The position numbers and the translations under genes were made by a program. 64,000 nt of DNA from Amaranthus tricolor (taxonomy: Eukaryota > Streptophyta > Magnoliopsida > Caryophyllales > Amaranthaceae): contig NC_080050.1 in assembly GCF_026212465.1 (NCBI RefSeq), forward strand, positions 2,562,501-2,626,500, in the 5' to 3' direction. Position 1 is the stretch's first letter; each line of letters opens with the position of its first letter. A model generated the notes under the pieces. The model was not told the DNA's origin. It worked only from the letters and a program-made list of their open reading frames with translations, and searched no databases. Below are positions 12,111-23,220 of this stretch, piece after piece.

Positions 12111-12971
12111 ATCGTTTCTAATCTAGGTGTTGTATTCTTTGCACGTTCCTCTTGTCTTCATGATTTGTATCAAGTATAACTTCAATAACCAAGTCAGTTT
12201 TGTTTTGTTTTTCATATATAAATTGCTTTTTATGTATTGTGAATAGCTTGATACTTGGAAATATGTATTCTTATTGAAATTGTTGTAAAACATGAGATTT
12301 TTGCATAAATGCGATGGAGAAAGTGTTGCATTCTATTTATATTTGTCCGAGTTTGTCTGAGAACACTAAACAAGATATGTAAACTGGTATGTCCTAGTCC
12401 AGACTTGGATTTCACGACCTCTCTCACGGAGAATATGACATGGATTTACGAAACTTTCTTTATGATTGTTGTGAAATATATTCTACTCTCGTTTTTTTTA
12501 AAATTCGGATAACAAGGAAGCGTAGATTTGCAGATTTAAACTTGATACTTAAGGGTTGAAGACAATTAGACGAGTGCAAATTGTTTGGATTTATTTATGA
12601 ACTTTATCAAATCAAACTTGTCAGTGCAAGTGCCAAATTACCTATATTGAAAGTGATATCGATCACCAAATGACTCAAACCAGGCATGCATCATAGTGAG
12701 CAATGATGGGAATGCAAAGGATTTGAGTACATAGAAGTTGGGGCTTCGAGCAACCAATGAAGATAGCTGAAATTGGGGTGCAAAGTGAGTGCCTCGGACT
12801 AAGATTAGCAACAACTGATATCAGTAGGAGCAGACCGACAAGCAGTGCTCTTGCTCGTTTGAGAATACTAGTCCAGGGGCATATTTGTGTTTTTCTGTTT
12901 GCTGCGTGGGATTGGGACACGTAATGCTCTTGTATTTGGGTTCTATTATAGATGTTATGCGCTATATAAAG
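12111..12971. other. 3' flank and intergenic DNA
   Basis: The first 200 bases are probably the 3' UTR of the DUF4079 gene. The remainder has no coding signal. The final five bases, TAAAG (12967-12971), are the left target duplication of the following Copia element. Confidence 0.5.
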
Positions 12972-13465
12972 TGTTGTTAATGGTGACTCAAACTAGCTAG
13001 TACCATTGAAAAAGATGAGTACGGGTCAAAGAGGACCTCCGCGGGGCGCAGAGTGTGTTCTGTTTCCATTTCGCGGCTCGCGAAATTGCGGTTTCTTTTC
13101 ACGGGAGGTGTCTTTTTGGACGGTTACCTTTATTTGTGGTCGGTTATTTGTGGTTACTTAGACCCCAAGTTGTCTTTCAAGATGGTTTTATTATATACAC
13201 CCCCTCTTGTTAATACTAGGGGATTATGATTCACAAATTGAGAGAGATCACAAGAGAGCCATTATAATTTGTCAGTGTGATTATAATTCATTTTGTAAAT
13301 TCTTTGCGATCATAGTGAAATTATTTGTTCTCGGTGCCGGTGGACGTAGCTATCACATTGATAGTGAACCACGTTAAATCTTTTGTGTCATTTTCTTATT
13401 GTTTGCATTGAATTTCTTATTGTTTCATTATTGTTCATCGACCTTACTTTCGTTGTCGCACAACA
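12972..13465 (+). repeat. 5' LTR of Copia 1
   Basis: 494 bp, TGTTG..CAACA. It is 20 bp shorter than its partner: the stretch between two TCGCG words near 13080 is missing, as expected from slippage between short direct repeats. It contains a GC-rich CGCGGGGCGC block. Confidence 0.93.
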
Positions 13466-13466
13466 A

Positions 13467-13480
13467 TTGGCATCAAGAGC
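13467..13480 (+). other. primer-binding site of Copia 1
   Basis: TTGGCATCAAGAGC follows the 5' LTR by one base. It resembles the initiator-methionine tRNA site TGGTATCAGAGC with substitutions and an extra base. Confidence 0.7.
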
Positions 13481-13506
13481 TCAGATTTTAATTCCTTGGA
13501 GAGTTT

Positions 13507-16500
13507 TTGAGTGAAACAGTGGCTGAAGATTCTACAATAAGAATTGAGAAATTTACCGGGAAAAATAGCTTCGGGCTATGGCAAATAAAGATGAAGGCTC
13601 TGTTGAAACAGCAGCAAATCTGGCGTCCGTTGGCTTCAAGGAGTATTACTGCGGGGTCGGATGACGGATTAACTGACGGGCAATTAGCAGTAATGGAGGA
13701 AAAGGCTCATTCTACCATTTTGCTAAGTTTGGATGATCATATCATCACGGAGGTCGCTGATCAAGCTACAGCGGCGGAACTATGGATGAAATTGGAGTCA
13801 TTGTATATGACTAAGTCGCTGACCAACAAATTATTGCCGAAGCAGCGGTTGTTCAGCCTCCGAATGCAGTCAGGTACTCCCTTACGGCAACATCTTGAAA
13901 AACTTAACTCTATTTTACTGGATTTGCGTAACTTAGATGTTAAAATAGATAATGAGGATGCTGCGTTGATTTTACTTGTGTCTCTACCGTCTAGCTATGA
14001 GAATTTTTTGGAGTCTTTTGTTGTTGGTAAAGACTCCCTGACCCTAGAAGAAGTGAAGACAACACTTCATACTAGGGAACTTCGTCAGAAAGCTATAGGT
14101 GATAACGGGGAGAGTGGCAGTGGGTTGTTTGTTAAGTCCGGAAAATCTAAAAAGAAGAAGGGGGTTAACAAGGGCAACAATACTGGGTCGGGTGCTGGAA
14201 ACGGCAATGAGAGATCTGGTAAGACTGCGGGAAAGACCTGTTATTACTGCAAAGAACTGGGTCACTTTAGGGCTAATTGTCCGGTGAGGAAGGGCAAGTC
14301 CCAAGCTGCTGTAGTTGAAGTAAAACCGAAGGAGAACTATAATTCGGAGGAAGATTTGGCATTAGTGAGTTCTGCTAAGTCTGGGGATCTTTTTGATGAT
14401 TGGGTTTTAGATTCGGAGTGTTCGTTACATATGAGTCTGCGTCGAGATTGGTTTGACACGTATGAGCCTTGCAATGGGGGTAATGTTATTGTAGGTAACA
14501 ACGCACCTTGCAAGGTTACGGGTATTGGGTCCATGAGATTGAGGACTAGAGAAGGGCGAAAGTTGACATTGACTAGGGTGCGGCATGTCCCTGCTTTGGG
14601 GAAGAATCTGATTTTATTGGGTACCTTGGATGATTTGGGGTACAATGGAGCGTTTTCAGATGGGGAGCTGTCCATTTATCGAGGTTCGGAGTTAGTACTT
14701 AAGGGTACCAAGAGGAACACCCTCTATGTCTTTGAAGGTGTCACACTGCCTAGTTCTGCGGTTTGTGCATCAGTATCTCACCAGGAGATGACCAAGATTT
14801 GGCACATGAGGCTTGGTCATATGGGGGAGAAGGGGATGCAGCTATTGTTTAAGAGGGGTCTACTATCCGGGATTAAGGATGCCAACCTTGAATTTGTGAG
14901 CATTGTGTGTTTCGGAAGAAACACAGGTCAAAGTTCAGCAAGGGTGCTCACGTTACCGATGTAGTGTTCGATTATATCCATTCAGATTGCTGGGGTCCAT
15001 CTAGGGTTAAAGGTATGGGAGGTTTCCGCTATTTTGTGTCATTTGTAGATGACAAATCCCGATACACATGGCTTAGGTTGCTTAAGTATGACAAATCCCG
15101 ATACACATGGCTTAGGTTGCTTAAGTCAAAGGATGAGGCCTTCAAAGCTTTTAAGCAATGGAAAGCTTTGGTGGAGAATCGACAGGGTAGGAAGATCAAG
15201 AAGTTACGAACAGATAATGGGCTAGAGTTTTGCAAAGAGGAGTTTAATCAGTTCTGCGCAGATGAGGGTATTGGTCGGCATCATACTGTCAGTATGACAC
15301 CACAACAGAACGGTGTTGCAGAGCGGGTTAATCAGATACTGCTTGAGAGAGTTCGATGCATGCTCTCTAATTCAGGGCTTGAGAGGAGGTATTGGAGTGA
15401 AGCTGTGATGATAGCTTGTTATATCATCAATAGGGGTCCTCATTCGGGAATCGACTTCAAAATCCCGTTTGAGATCCGGAGTGGTAAGTTGCCTAGTTTC
15501 TCTAATTTGAAGATTTTTAGCTGTGTTGCTTATTACCATGTGAGTGAGGGTAAGCTGGATCCACGAGCCAAGACGGGGTGTTTTGTTGGGTACGGTGATG
15601 GTGTGAAGGGGTTTAGGATCTATTCACCTTCGGAGGGTCGAGTCATTCTTAGTAGGGATGTCACTTTTGATGAGAGCACCATGTATTCCAAGAAGTGCTC
15701 GGAGTCTTCTGATTTGGGAAAGGAAGGGGAGAACATACTATAGACAGATGGGGTGCTTGAGGTACGTCAATCATCCATTGTTGATTTACCTCGAGTGCAG
15801 TTTATTGATGATGATGCTGAGGTTCTAGTGCCGAGTACTCCTGACCCTAAGGTTGTTACATCTTCACCTGACTCTGGAGAGGAGGTGGAGCAGTCTAATC
15901 AGAGGTCATCTAATCAGAGGTCTAATCAAGAAGCCTGTTAGGTTGATTGAAGAGACGGAAGGAAGAAGTTGCTTTGTTGAGAATTTGAAAGGTTATGCAT
16001 TGAGTGTAGCTGATGATGTAGTGTCATGTGAACCTGCCACGTATAAACAAGCAATTAGTTGTAGTGAGTCGGCACAATGGCTTGCTGCAATGGGTGAAGA
16101 GATGCAGTCTCTTTACAAGAACAAAGTGTGGGAACTTGTGAAGGTACCAGAGGGGAGGAAGCTTGTAGGGTGTAAGTGGATTTTTAAGAAGAAATAAGGG
16201 TCATTTGAATCTGAGAAAGTTCGTTTTAAGGCTACGCTAGTTGCAAAGGGGTTCAGTCAGGTAGAAGGGGTTGACTTTGTGGAGATATTCTCACCGGTGG
16301 TTCGACATACTTCTATTCGTGTGATATTGTCCATTGTAGTACATTATGACCTTGAGCTGGAGCAGCTGGATATTAAGACGACTTTCTTCCATGGTGATTT
16401 GCAGGAGGAGATTTTGATGAAGTAGCCCGAGGGATTCGAGATTCCAGGGAAAGAGCACTATGCATGCAGATTGCTAAAGTCATTGTATGGACTTAAGCAA

Positions 16501-17357
16501 TCCCCTCGGTAGTGGTACAAGAGGTTTGATTCTTTTATGGTTTCGCATGGTTTTATAGGACCTCGTATGATTGCTTTGTGTATCATAGTAAGTTGGATGA
16601 CGGTTCCATGATTTATTTGTTGTTATATGTTGATGACATGCTTGTTGCCATAAAGAACAAGTCGGATGTTGCTAGACTTAAAGAGTTGCTTAGCTCGGAA
16701 TTTGACATAAAAGATTTGGGTTTAGCTAAGAAGATTTTGGGTATGGATATCTATAGGGATCGGGCTAGAGGTAAGCTTTTCTTGACTCAGAAAAGTTACA
16801 TCGAAAAGATTTTATCTCGTTTTGGGATGGAGAAATTGAAGCCTATAAGTACACCAACATCTATGAGCTGCAAATTGTCTCTGTCTATGTCACCTCAAAC
16901 TGAGGAGGAATTGGCGTATATGTCTAGAGTTCCTTATGCCAATGCTGTCGGTGACCGGGTATGTGTTTACTTTGGGTGGTTCTGTGGTTAGTTGGAAGTC
17001 TACATTGCAGTCTTCGGTTACGTTGTCTACTACTGAAGCTGAGTACATGGCTTTAACTTCTGCAGCTAAGGAGTCCATATGGATCAAAGGCCTTGTAGGT
17101 GAACTGGGTATCGCACAGGTTTTGCTACGGTGTATTGTGATAGTCTAAGTGCCATCTGCTTAGCTAAAGACCAAGTACACCATGATCGGACCAAACACAT
17201 TGATGTCAGGTATCATTTCTTACGTACTGACAAGAGGGTAAAGGTAAAGAAGATCGGGACCGCTGACAACCCAGCTGATTTCTTTACTAAGTCTGTTCCA
17301 TTTAGTAAGTTTAAACATTGCTTAGACTTGCTAAATATTGATTACAATGTGATGTAG
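13507..17357 (+). pseudogene. gag-pol polyprotein of Copia 1, disabled
   Basis: The first frame (13507-14964) begins where an ATG is expected but reads TTG. It contains the Copia gag domain (residues about 10-195), a CCHC zinc knuckle CYYCKELGHFRANC (about 245-258) and the protease region, where the catalytic DSG reads DSE (residues 302-304). A frameshift near 14900 leads to the integrase frame (to 15743) with the D..D..E residues visible (HSDCWGP, RTDNGLEF, NGVAERVN) and a 39-bp in-frame duplication. Beyond a stop at 15743 come several stop codons and frame changes, reverse transcriptase with an intact YVDD (about 16635), then a deletion after 16955 that removes the first part of RNase H. 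RNase H resumes with STTEAEYMAL and ends at 17357. No functional polyprotein can be made. Confidence 0.9.
15049..15126 (+). repeat. 39-bp in-frame tandem duplication in integrase
   Basis: Units 15049-15087 and 15088-15126 are identical. They duplicate 13 residues around SRYTWLRLLK, between the first and second catalytic Asp of the integrase core. The identity of the units points to a recent event. Confidence 0.95.
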
Positions 17358-17631
17358 TAGGCCCTTAGGGGCAGTGTTGGGAAGCTCCTGTTGTAGGCTT
17401 GTTGGCCTTAAGGTGGAGCTTGCCCGGGGCATGTGATGCAGGTGGAGCATTATGAGTTTTTATATTTGGTGACAAGTATGTGATAGGTCTTGGTTGGAGA
17501 CTTGTCGGGATGAGTCTTGGTTGAAGACTTATCGGGATGTACGGCTTATGCATGAGCTTTACATCGGGTTTTGGCTTCAAATATGTTCACTTTGTGTTGA
17601 TGAAATCGTTTGCTGAATACGAGTTTTCGTT

Positions 17632-17642
17632 AAGGTGGAGAT
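17632..17642 (+). other. polypurine tract of Copia 1
   Basis: AAGGTGGAGAT directly precedes the 3' LTR, the standard plus-strand priming site for LTR elements. Confidence 0.75.
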
Positions 17643-18156
17643 TGTTGTTAATGGTGACTCAAACTAGCTAGCACCATTGAAGAAGATGAGTACGGGTCAA
17701 AGAGGACCTCCGCGGGGCGCGGAGTATGTTCTGTTTTCATTTCGCGGCTCGCGTAGTTTTACACGGTTCGCGAAATTGCGGTTTCTTTTCACGGGATGTG
17801 TCTTTTTGGGACAGTTACCTTTATTTGTGGTCGGTTATTTGTGGTTACTTAGACCCCAAGTTGTCTTTCAAGATGGTTTTATTATATATACCCCCTCTAC
17901 TTAGTACTAGGGGATTATGATTCACAAATTGAGAGAGATCACAAGAGAGCCATTATAATTTGTGAGTGTGATTGTAATTCATCTTGTAAATTCTTTGCGA
18001 TCATAATGAAATTATTTGTTCTCGGTGCCGGTGGACGTAGCTATCACATTGATAGTGAACCACGTTAAATCTCTTGTGGCATTTTCTTATTGTTTGCATT
18101 GAATTTCTTATTGTTTCATTATTGCTCATCGACCTTGCTTCGGCTGTCGCACAACA
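17643..18156 (+). repeat. 3' LTR of Copia 1
   Basis: 514 bp with the same termini as the 5' LTR, followed directly by the duplication TAAAG. Confidence 0.93.
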
Positions 18157-18479
18157 TAAAGGTTCTTATTAGTATTTGAATAAGCGGGAAGCCTCACAGA
18201 AAGAGATAAAATTAGAAGCCTATAATATTTCATTATATTATGACGTGTGAACTCTATTCAAGCAAAAACGGAATAAAAATTGACAAATTCTTTGAAAATC
18301 CTGTGTAATTTAAAAAATTATGATATTTTTCTAACAACTTTAAATCTTTAAACACTTAACATATGCTATATAATTTAATATTGAGGCCTTCTATTTTTTG
18401 GGCCCTGTACAGTCGAACATGTTGACCATGCTCAGAACCTAACTTACATTTAAGGAGGAAACATTGAACTTGATAGTGT

Positions 18480-18660
18480 GAGATCTAGAATTATGAACGG
18501 TATTTCATTTATATTTTGTTGAATGCTTGATGAAATATAACCCCATTTGAGAGGAGGGCTGTCCAAGACACCATTTATGCTAATTGTGCTTTGTTATTGT
18601 TCCATACTCTGTTTTTCTTCATTCTTCTACATCTCTTCTCATCATTGGAGGGTCGATGGT
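18480..18660 (+). mobile_element. Gypsy LTR fragment, inverted relative to the one at 7838
   Basis: The reverse complement shares a series of words in the same order with 7838-8000: GAGATGTAGAAG, ATAAATGGTGTCTT, GACA..CCTC, CTCTCAAATRG, TTATATTTCAT. Similarity is perhaps two thirds. It is an isolated scrap with no coding part beside it. Confidence 0.5.
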
Positions 18661-19040
18661 TCCCTTTCAAAATTTCTAGGTCCTACTAGGCTATGTTTTT
18701 GTAAACAAGAGAAGGTGATTTGCTGAGGCAGGATTCTTTGTGAGCTCGAGCTTTCTTTATCAAGATATAGATAGTTCTTGATGAACAATCTTTCTAGAAT
18801 CTACTTTTATGTAATATTTTACAACTGAAGCTTTAATGGAATATAGTTTCCTTCATATTGTTTGGAGGCACTATCGTTTCTATAAGCTAAATTACAAGCC
18901 TATACTTTTACATTAATATGATTACAAAACTCGCAATTTGTGATTAGTGTTGTGGTTATATTTACTGCTTATCATCAATGTGTTTGGATAACATCATGAC
19001 CCTATCTTAGCATCTATTGGATCAAATTTCATTTCATTTA

Positions 19041-19383
19041 TGGCCCATTTGGTTATCGGTACTAAAATTGAAAACACAAACTCTTGTTAGAGACGGTCTC
19101 TTTGAGAGACCATCTCTAATTGGGCACACCCATTATATATTTTAAAAAGTATTGTCAGCAGACATTAAGAATGATGTAAGTAGACATGTAAGATATTGAA
19201 AGTAGACATTAAAAATACGCTAAGTAAGTATTAAGGATAATATAAGTAAGCATTATAAATATGATAAGAAGACATTAATCTTTAATGGGCTGGGCCTGAA
19301 ATACGTCTCTAAGAGACGATATCTCAAGAGACTAGCTTTTTGTTACCATTCCTACCATTTAGTACCAATTATCAAACGAACCG
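19041..19383. mobile_element. TTA-type MITE, interrupted by a second MITE
   Basis: Ends TGGCCCATTTGGTTATCGGT and, read inward from the right, CGGTTCGTTTGATAATTGGT continue into a shared GTACTAAA. Both flanks carry TTA (19038-19040, 19384-19386). The terminal sequences match the intact element at 49613-49944. Its interior is split by the MITE at 19087-19335. Confidence 0.7.
19087..19335. mobile_element. GAGACGGTCTC-family MITE nested in another MITE
   Basis: The left arm has TTAGAGACGGTCTCT and GAGAGACCATCTC. The right arm read inward has CTAGTCTCTTGAGA and CGTCTCTTAGAGACG. A GGGC..CCCATTA box lies at the inner edge of both arms. The middle consists of degenerate repeats of about 22 bp around AGTAGACATTAA. 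The same internal unit fills the element at 31181. Confidence 0.65.
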
Positions 19384-20120
19384 TTAGTTTATTTTTAGAA
19401 TATTGAGGTGAAAAGACAACGAAATCTTACCATTGTAATTTTTTTTTTAATAAATATTTTGTCTTTCATTGTAATTTAAGTGCAGTGAATACAACCATCT
19501 TCTACTTAATTCTTTTCTACAATGCTGCTATTACACCCAAAACAGAATATAAGAATCATAGTACTATTATCCTGCTTCATAGTGAAGACAGTGAAAAACT
19601 GCTGTTATACAGAACGTCTTGATGACTAACCCGTTAATCTTTTACCATCCTTTAACTACACAGTTTAGGAACCGAACAGATTACCCATGTTCTCGAGATG
19701 CCCTCAATGGAGCGTAAAGTCCATTACGTACAGTGCTAGCAGACAGCATAAACATCTGTAAAGTTGTTTCAGATTAGGACATCAACGGTATGACTCCTAT
19801 GAACTTTAAGATTCTCGTTGAACAAATTTTCATTCAGGATTGCAGAATGATCGGTCTTATGTTAATTGTGAGGAAGTATAGGAACCCGTGTTTGTATGTT
19901 GTGTGGAGAATAAGTTATTGTAGAGAATGTTTCCCGTGTTTCATGTTGAGCTTGACTTACAAACATATATGATTTATTAAAGCGGAAAAGGGACGCTTGT
20001 GAGTGACTCAATTTGATCCCAATCGTGGTTAGTGAGCCTTTTGTTAGCTGTTGGTGGGTGTTGAATCTGATGCTTTTCTCTTTTGCTTCGTTGTAGTTTT
20101 GCTTTGTAGGAGTCCTAAGA

Positions 20121-20130
20121 CTATAAATAA
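20121..20130 (+). promoter_or_regulatory. TATA box of the Pro-rich gene
   Basis: CTATAAATAA lies about 90 bp upstream of the ATG at 20216, the expected distance for a short plant 5' UTR. Confidence 0.6.
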
Positions 20131-20215
20131 GAACTCATTACCTTTACTTTTCTTCATTCATAGTTCTTTTGAAAACTTCATTTGGGTTTCTATACATAGT
20201 AGTTGACTTCCCGAT

Positions 20216-21724
20216 ATGTCAAACCAACCCCAGTCTCGCCCATGGTTTCGTTTAGCCACTTTAGCTCGGGCTAATCAACAGCAGGCTCCTGCTCCTGCTC
20301 CTGCTCCTGCACCACGGCCTCAAACCCAAGCCCCTGCTCCTCCACTGCCTCGACCTGTTATGCGACCTACATTTAGACCGTCCACTGCTTCTCAGCCTCC
20401 TTCGGCTCAAGAACCTGCTCCTGGTCCCACGGCTCCTGTCCCTCGAGCTCCTGTTCCAACCACTGCTCCGGTTCGTCCCCCATCTGTTACCTTTGCTGCC
20501 CCTACTCGTCCTTCCGCTGCTGCGCCTGCTGCTCCTATTCGTCTTCCTTCTGCTACACCTGCTGCTCCTCCGATCACCACCACTTTAGCACCAAGAATTC
20601 CTACGTCTGCACCCCCTACTGCTGCAGCTCCTTCTATACCTTCTCCGGAAATCAACCGAATTCCTTCCCCAGCATCAGTTGCATCTCTCGTTTCTCAAAA
20701 ATCTTCTCCCAAAACTTCTCCATTACCCTCGCCTCCTAGAACTTCAATGGCCTCGCCTCCAGGTTCAGCTTCACTACCCTCACCTCCAAAACCTAAAACA
20801 CCACCGTCTCCTTCTACGCCTCCCAAAGTTTCTTCTCCCTCTACGAAACAAGTAATATCTCCCACAATGCGTGCCATTTCTCCTACAATATCTTCCTACC
20901 ATGAAGTCTCATCTCCCACCATGAAACAAGTAACACCTCCCGCAGCACGTGCTATTTCTCCTCCGAAATCTTCCTCCCCTGCAATTGCCACTTCTCCGCC
21001 AAAACCTTTCAATGCTTATCCTGCAACTGCTCGTGTGCCTACTCCAGCTGCATCTCCAAGAGCTACGAAGCCTCTTCTAGATCTCGAGACTCCTCCACAG
21101 TCACCGAAACTAAGATCTTCTCTTGCTCCCCCTTCTCCGTTTTTCCTCCCACCTTCACAACTGAAGTCCGAGGGAGAGAGTCAAGCAAAAATTCCCCTAG
21201 AAACCGAAAAGAAAACCGTGCTTGTACAGCAAATTGTAGGGAAACCGAAACCATCTATTAGCTCGCACGGTGGTGGTTCTCAGAAACCAAAACCGAGGGA
21301 TTGGGACTTGTACAAAAAGTCCTCAGATTCTGAAGACGGCAGTGTGAGCATTATAAATATATCCGGTGATAACAAAGGCGCTGTTATGGAACTCGGGTAT
21401 TCACCCAGAAGACTCGGTTCTGCAATGAATAGTCCAAACAAGATCAACAATGACGATAATCAATCACCAAGTCATGACGAAAGGTCAAAAGTGCAAGGTC
21501 GTGTTCTCAACACAACCGCAAAACCATCTGTACCGATGCATGCTTATATGAATAGCAACGTACAAAGTATCAATGGCTCGATTTTCTTCAACAGTACGTG
21601 CTCGCACCATGATCCGGGCGTGCATTTCTCTGTCACGAGGAAACATAGTAATGGCTTACAGCTAAAGGAACACTCAAAAGGAAAGAACTCCCTAAAAGAA
21701 AAGGCACAATGGTTATCCAATTAA
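20216..21724 (+). CDS. proline-rich protein, intronless, function unknown
   Basis: 502 codons in one uninterrupted frame from the first ATG after the TATA box. Residues about 23-330 are low complexity: PAPAPAPAP runs, then many SPP, PSPP and SSPxxK units, with Ala and Thr. The last 170 residues are of normal composition: a charged DWDLYKKSSDSEDGS stretch, a MELGYSP segment, and near the end NSNVQSINGSIFFNSTC-HHDPGVH, which looks conserved. There is no signal peptide and no membrane span, so despite the hydroxyproline-rich look it is probably not a secreted wall protein. Automatic names such as cell wall protein gp1-like would rest on composition only. I do not recognise a specific family. Intact reading over 1.5 kb and a flanking TATA box and AATAAA argue for a real gene. 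Confidence 0.75.
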   Translation: MSNQPQSRPWFRLATLARANQQQAPAPAPAPAPRPQTQAPAPPLPRPVMRPTFRPSTASQPPSAQEPAPGPTAPVPRAPVPTTAPVRPPSVTFAAPTRPSAAAPAAPIRLPSATPAAPPITTTLAPRIPTSAPPTAAAPSIPSPEINRIPSPASVASLVSQKSSPKTSPLPSPPRTSMASPPGSASLPSPPKPKTPPSPSTPPKVSSPSTKQVISPTMRAISPTISSYHEVSSPTMKQVTPPAARAISPPKSSSPAIATSPPKPFNAYPATARVPTPAASPRATKPLLDLETPPQSPKLRSSLAPPSPFFLPPSQLKSEGESQAKIPLETEKKTVLVQQIVGKPKPSISSHGGGSQKPKPRDWDLYKKSSDSEDGSVSIINISGDNKGAVMELGYSPRRLGSAMNSPNKINNDDNQSPSHDERSKVQGRVLNTTAKPSVPMHAYMNSNVQSINGSIFFNSTCSHHDPGVHFSVTRKHSNGLQLKEHSKGKNSLKEKAQWLSN

Positions 21725-21920
21725 AAATGTATACTATGGTCTAAGGGGAATCAGAATAAAGGTATAGTTAGTAATCAATTTCAGAATAACAATTCTGATT
21801 CCAAAACTGAAGCAAAAAGAAATCAAGAAAAGAAAAAAAAACACTGAAAAAATTGTGTTTCAATATACTAATAGATTAATTTCATGTACTTTGTTGTATT
21901 GTTTTTCAGAGTTGATTGAG

Positions 21921-21926
21921 AATAAA
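21921..21926 (+). terminator. probable polyadenylation signal
   Basis: AATAAA about 200 bp after the stop codon of the Pro-rich gene, followed by T-rich sequence. Confidence 0.45.
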
Positions 21927-21971
21927 GTTTATTTTTCGATGCTTGTTATTAGCTTGATTCTCCATCCAACA

Positions 21972-22106
21972 GATTTTTTGAGAGACTGTCTTTTCGAGAG
22001 ACGTCTCTCAGGCCAAGCTGTTAAAGTTTAATTAAACGAAAAAAATGATAATGGACTCACCAAATTAAGGATGGTCTTTCAACGAGACCGTCTCTCACAA
22101 AAATAT
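21972..22106. mobile_element. GAGACGGTCTC-family MITE
   Basis: Left arm TTTTTTGAGAGACTGTCTTT and right arm read inward TTTTTGTGAGAGACGGTCTC are imperfect inverted repeats of about 35 bp around a 60-bp AT-rich core. It lies 250 bp downstream of the Pro-rich gene. Confidence 0.6.
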
Positions 22107-22421
22107 GTGTTCTCCATGTTGCAACGATTTTCGAACTTTTGGAATGATGCAAAAAATCTCAAGTTATTCTTGGGACAGACCGTCTCTTGTAAATGTGACT
22201 TTAAGATAAAAAAACTTATATGATAATATTAGTTAGGCTAATCAATTCATATAAGAAGTGTGTTTCATGGGGGAGATCTATGATTATTGGGATTAGCATT
22301 AAAATTGTTTTGATTGGTGTATTTTATTTTATGTTAAAACTATTGTTTTGAGAAAGGTTGCTAGATGTATTGCATTTTGTGTGGCTGAAATTTCATTATA
22401 TAAGGCTTTATTCTTTCTACC

Positions 22422-23220
22422 TAGGGATGCAGGCGGGGCGGGTCTAATAGGAGACCCGCCCCATTCCCGCCCCGATGGGGCGGGGATGGGTACCGGTTTG
22501 ATGGGTCATGGGGCGGGTACGGGTATAAAATTCATACCCACCGCGGGGATGGGGATGGGGATAGGTTTTAGGTGATACCCGCCCCATCCCCGCCCCGCCC
22601 CGCCCCGCCTTACGAAATGTACAAATTTTGAGAATCGGAATACCCTAGGTAAATATCATCATTTTTTAGTTTTTTTTTTAAAAAAAAAAAATTTATGTTG
22701 GCCCTTTGAATATAACATTGAAATGTACCAGTGATGAGCATTTATCTTTAAGCTTTACAAAAAAAGGATTGTTTCCAGACATCATATTCAAATCAGTTAA
22801 TGCATACTCCTGTTGATTGCTTCCATGTCGATTGTTGAATGTATTTTGTGGGTTCAACTCAGTGATCCTCGGAAACTGATCATGTGGCGTGTTGTGAACA
22901 AACCGGAAGACGCCTCATCTTGGTAGGCCACAATTATGGGTTTTAAGGCCCAAATAATTGAAAATAAATATGTGACACAGATGGGTATTAAACAGGGATT
23001 TGACGGATGGTGGGGCGGGTAAAATGGGTATTAGATGGGGATGGATACCCAGATGGGGATGGGGATGGGGATGGTACTAGGTACAAACCCATCGGGGCGG
23101 GGACGGGGAAAAAATTATACCCGCCGCGGGGATGGGGATGGGGATGGGGATTGATTTACCAGATGGGGATGGGGATGGTAACGCCAATACCCGCCCCGCC
23201 CCGCCCCGTTTGCATCCCTA
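22422..23220. mobile_element. non-autonomous hAT element with G/C-rich arms
   Basis: Ends TAGGGATGCA/TGCATCCCTA are exact inverted repeats of 10 bp and continue as GGCGGGGCGGG on both sides. The flanks carry a perfect 8-bp duplication TTTCTACC (22414-22421 and 23221-23228), diagnostic of the hAT superfamily. Each arm is about 200 bp of alternating GGGGCGGG and GGGGATGGGGAT repeats. The 370-bp AT-rich core (about 22620-22990) has no transposase, so it must have moved in trans. Confidence 0.88.

Larger units (their letters stand above)
12972..18156 (+). mobile_element. Ty1/Copia retrotransposon 1 (Tnt1/Tork-like), defective
   Basis: Both LTRs start TGTTG and end CAACA. A 5-bp duplication TAAAG flanks the element (12967-12971 and 18157-18161). 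Next to the left LTR is a primer-binding site resembling the initiator-Met tRNA type, and before the right LTR a purine tract (17632-17642). The order gag, protease, integrase, reverse transcriptase, RNase H fits Copia, and the sequence style is that of Tnt1 1-94 relatives. By eye the LTRs differ at roughly 20 positions plus a 20-bp indel in the left copy, about 4 percent, implying a moderately young insertion. Confidence 0.93.
18662..20120. other. intergenic and promoter region of the Pro-rich gene
   Basis: Apart from the nested MITEs nothing gene-like is visible. The last few hundred bases are presumably promoter of the gene at 20216. Confidence 0.5.

Noticed and set aside
20407..20877. Gly/Ala-rich minus-strand frames opposite the Pro-rich gene
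   Set aside because: Reverse complement of Pro/Ala/Ser codons gives Gly/Glu/Ala-rich shadows without an upstream promoter or domain.
22430..23215. Telomere-like or interstitial telomeric repeat
   Set aside because: GGGGAT units are not the plant telomere TTTAGGG, and the hAT ends with an 8-bp duplication explain the segment better.
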